From: an uncultured Naasia sp.
GTDB taxonomy: Bacteria; Actinomycetota; Actinomycetes; Actinomycetales; Microbacteriaceae
Direction of reading: 5' to 3'
NCBI GenBank assembly: GCA_913778905.1
Contig: CAJYYA010000010.1
Location: forward strand, 372,001-436,000
Length of the DNA stretch: 64,000 nucleotides
The position numbers and the translations under genes were made by a program. The notes below the pieces were generated by a model. It was not told the DNA's origin, ran no database searches, and was given only the letters and a program-made list of their open reading frames with translations. Positions 62,352 through 64,000 of the stretch are shown one piece after another (the first letter of the stretch is position 1; each line of letters opens with the position of its first letter).

Positions 62352-64000
62352 TCAGCCCTCGTTGCGCCCGGGGGTGTGGGCGAGAGCGTCCGGGAGGTCG
62401 GCTACCGTCTCCGCCCCGGGCTCGGCGTGTTCGGACCTCGCCGCTGTGGGCTGATCCTCGCCTCTATCTACCGAGCGCTTCAGCTTCAGCTTGAGTCTCG
62501 GCAGCAGCCCGCGCGCAGCGGGCTGTTCGACCTCCAGCCCGTAGAAATCTCCGACCTGTGACAGCAATGCCGCTCTGCGGGCCCGATCGTAGGCGCGCCG
62601 CTCCCGCCCGAAGGCGATGATCGTCGACCAGCACATCGCGAGCATGATGACGCTGAACGGCAGGGCGATGATGATGGCCGCCGTGCGCAGGGCCACCAGT
62701 CCGCCGGCGAGGAGGAGGGCGGTGGCGAGGACCGACGTCGCGACCGCGAAGAACACGCGCACCCACCGGACGGGCTCGGTGTTGCCACCCGACGCGAGCA
62801 TGCCCATCACGAGCGACCCCGAGTCGGCGGACGTCACGAAGAAGATCGCGATGAGGAGGATCGCTCCGATCGTCAAGGCAGCTCCCGCGGGCAGAGGCTG
62901 GATGAGCGCGAACAGCGACCCTTCGACATTTACCGATCCGTCTGCGCCGACGAGACCACCGCTGCCGTAGAGCTCTCGGTAGATGGCGGATCCGCCGAGC
63001 ACGCTGAACCAGAGGAACGTCACCATGGTCGGGACGAGGATGACGCCCATCACGAACTCACGGACGGTGCGGCCCCGCGAGATGCGGGCGATGAAGATGC
63101 CGACGAAGGGCGCCCACGACATCCACCAGCCCCAGTAGAACGTCGTCCACGCGCCCTGCCAGGCTGTCCCCTCGTCACCCGAGAAGGCGCTGACGGTGAA
63201 GGAGAGACCTATGAAGCTCTGCAGGTAGTTGCCGATCGACTGCACGAAGTCGCGGAGGAGGAACTGGGTCGGCCCGACGAACAGCAGGAAGATCACGAAT
63301 ATGGCGGCGAGGATCAGGTTGGCGTTCGACAGCCATTTCATCCCCTTCGCCACTCCGGAGAGCACCGAGAAGAGGACGGCCGCCGTGATGACGGCGATGA
63401 TCACGATGTTGACGAAGGTCGAGGCGGTGATGATGCCCGCGCTCTCGAGTCCCGCACTGATCTGCAGCACGCCGAGACCCAGCGAGGTCGCGACGCCGAA
63501 CATGGTGCCGACGAGGGCGACAACGTCGATCAGGTTGCCCCATCCGCCCTTGACGCGGTCGCCGAGGAGCGGTTCGAGAGTCCAGCGGATCGAGGCGGGG
63601 CGTCCGCGGCGGTGGATCGCGTAGGCGAGTGCGACACCGACGACCACGTAGATCGACCAGGCGTGCACGCCCCAGTGGAGGAAGGTCTGCGAGAGGGCCT
63701 GTTGGGCGAGCTGCGCCGGGGTTCCGGCGACGCCGGGTCGAGGCGACGCGAAGTGGCTGAGCGGCTCGCTCGCGCCATAGAAGACGAGGCCGATGCCCAT
63801 TCCGGCTGCGAAGAGCAGCGAGAACCACGAGCCGAGGGAGAACTCGGGGGTGTCGTCATCCTTGCCGAGCTTGATGTCGCCGTGACGCGAGAACCCGATC
63901 CAGAGGCAGAAGCCGACGAAGAAGGCGGCAATGAGCACGTAGTACCAGGCGAAGTTCGCGACGATCCAGGTCTGGACCGATCCGAACGTGCTCTCCGCGA
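62352..64000 (-). CDS. BCCT family osmolyte transporter (5' end beyond right edge)
   Basis: At least 549 residues of a betaine/carnitine/choline-type transporter; the frame stays open to the window edge (reading STFGSVQTWIVANFAWYY), so the N-terminus is missing. The family signature FYWGWWMSWAPFVGIFIARI followed by SRGRTVREF is present, as is GMGIGLVFYGASEPLSHF. About twelve helices precede an ~80-residue cytoplasmic tail rich in basic and acidic residues, which in BetP relatives senses osmotic stress. Glycine betaine is the likeliest substrate, but not certain. Confidence 0.93.
   Translation of the reverse strand, partial: AESTFGSVQTWIVANFAWYYVLIAAFFVGFCLWIGFSRHGDIKLGKDDDTPEFSLGSWFSLLFAAGMGIGLVFYGASEPLSHFASPRPGVAGTPAQLAQQALSQTFLHWGVHAWSIYVVVGVALAYAIHRRGRPASIRWTLEPLLGDRVKGGWGNLIDVVALVGTMFGVATSLGLGVLQISAGLESAGIITASTFVNIVIIAVITAAVLFSVLSGVAKGMKWLSNANLILAAIFVIFLLFVGPTQFLLRDFVQSIGNYLQSFIGLSFTVSAFSGDEGTAWQGAWTTFYWGWWMSWAPFVGIFIARISRGRTVREFVMGVILVPTMVTFLWFSVLGGSAIYRELYGSGGLVGADGSVNVEGSLFALIQPLPAGAALTIGAILLIAIFFVTSADSGSLVMGMLASGGNTEPVRWVRVFFAVATSVLATALLLAGGLVALRTAAIIIALPFSVIMLAMCWSTIIAFGRERRAYDRARRAALLSQVGDFYGLEVEQPAARGLLPRLKLKLKRSVDRGEDQPTAARSEHAEPGAETVADLPDALAHTPGRNEG

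Overview
The window is high-GC DNA that reads as a chromosome segment of an actinobacterium, most likely a Microbacteriaceae member close to Microbacterium. The gene order matches conserved actinobacterial loci: a dcw cell-wall/division cluster; the prenyl synthase / Rv2175c / PASTA kinase / class II DAHP synthase / PlsC / ROK / FadD run; and the OdhI(GarA)-FtsR-MerR-PgsA run. MurE lacks the DNPR signature of diaminopimelate-adding enzymes, which fits the B-type peptidoglycan of this family. The genus call is an inference. No phage, IS element, CRISPR array, rRNA or tRNA was seen.

Layout. 1-14009 (minus strand): a nearly complete dcw operon running mraZ-rsmH-ftsL-ftsI-murE-murF-mraY-murD-ftsW-murG-murC-ftsQ, with ftsQ cut by the left edge. 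Several junctions overlap by 4 bp, and three 10-bp-spaced repeats ahead of mraZ look like MraZ boxes. 14306-24910: DUF3040 protein, prenyl synthase, Rv2175c-like DNA-binding protein, LysM wall protein, PASTA Ser/Thr kinase, DAHP synthase, lysophospholipid acyltransferase, ROK sugar kinase and acyl-CoA ligase. 25218-32822: peptide deformylase, pyruvate carboxylase, an orphan ParA, two MerR regulators (one FtsR-like), an OdhI/GarA-type FHA protein and a CDP-alcohol phosphatidyltransferase.

32908-43513 is a mixed region. It holds a protealysin-like M4 protease overlapping its emfourin-type inhibitor, a NUDIX-NYN fusion divergent from an S4 protein with only 17 bp between start codons, a small protein under a perfect SOS box, a Pr6Pr membrane protein, a flavin amine oxidase whose domains appear circularly permuted, a cold-shock protein, an FKBP lipoprotein, YbaK, an acyl-CoA ligase, a GNAT protein, a deazaflavin-dependent oxidoreductase and a histidine phosphatase. 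43682-53609: DUF1992 protein, cysE/cysK, AI-2E family permease, EEP-fold phosphatase, a desaturase beside a DesK/DesR-like two-component system, a GH13 enzyme, and a frameshifted membrane protein. 53655-64000: divergent TetR/MFS pair, RNase H, DJ-1/PfpI protein, NUDIX hydrolase, alcohol dehydrogenase, DEAD-box helicase, acyltransferase, and a BCCT transporter cut by the right edge.

Two features recur. First, about eighteen genes have a TANNNT -10 hexamer ending 6-7 bp before the start codon, the layout of leaderless mRNAs, whereas dcw-type operons use Shine-Dalgarno sites and overlaps. Second, dispersed palindromic repeats (built on TACGCTTCGCTACTCG or TTGAGCGAAGCGAAA) cluster mostly where genes converge. 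In one place the duplication has carried along the last 13 codons of the neighbouring desaturase.
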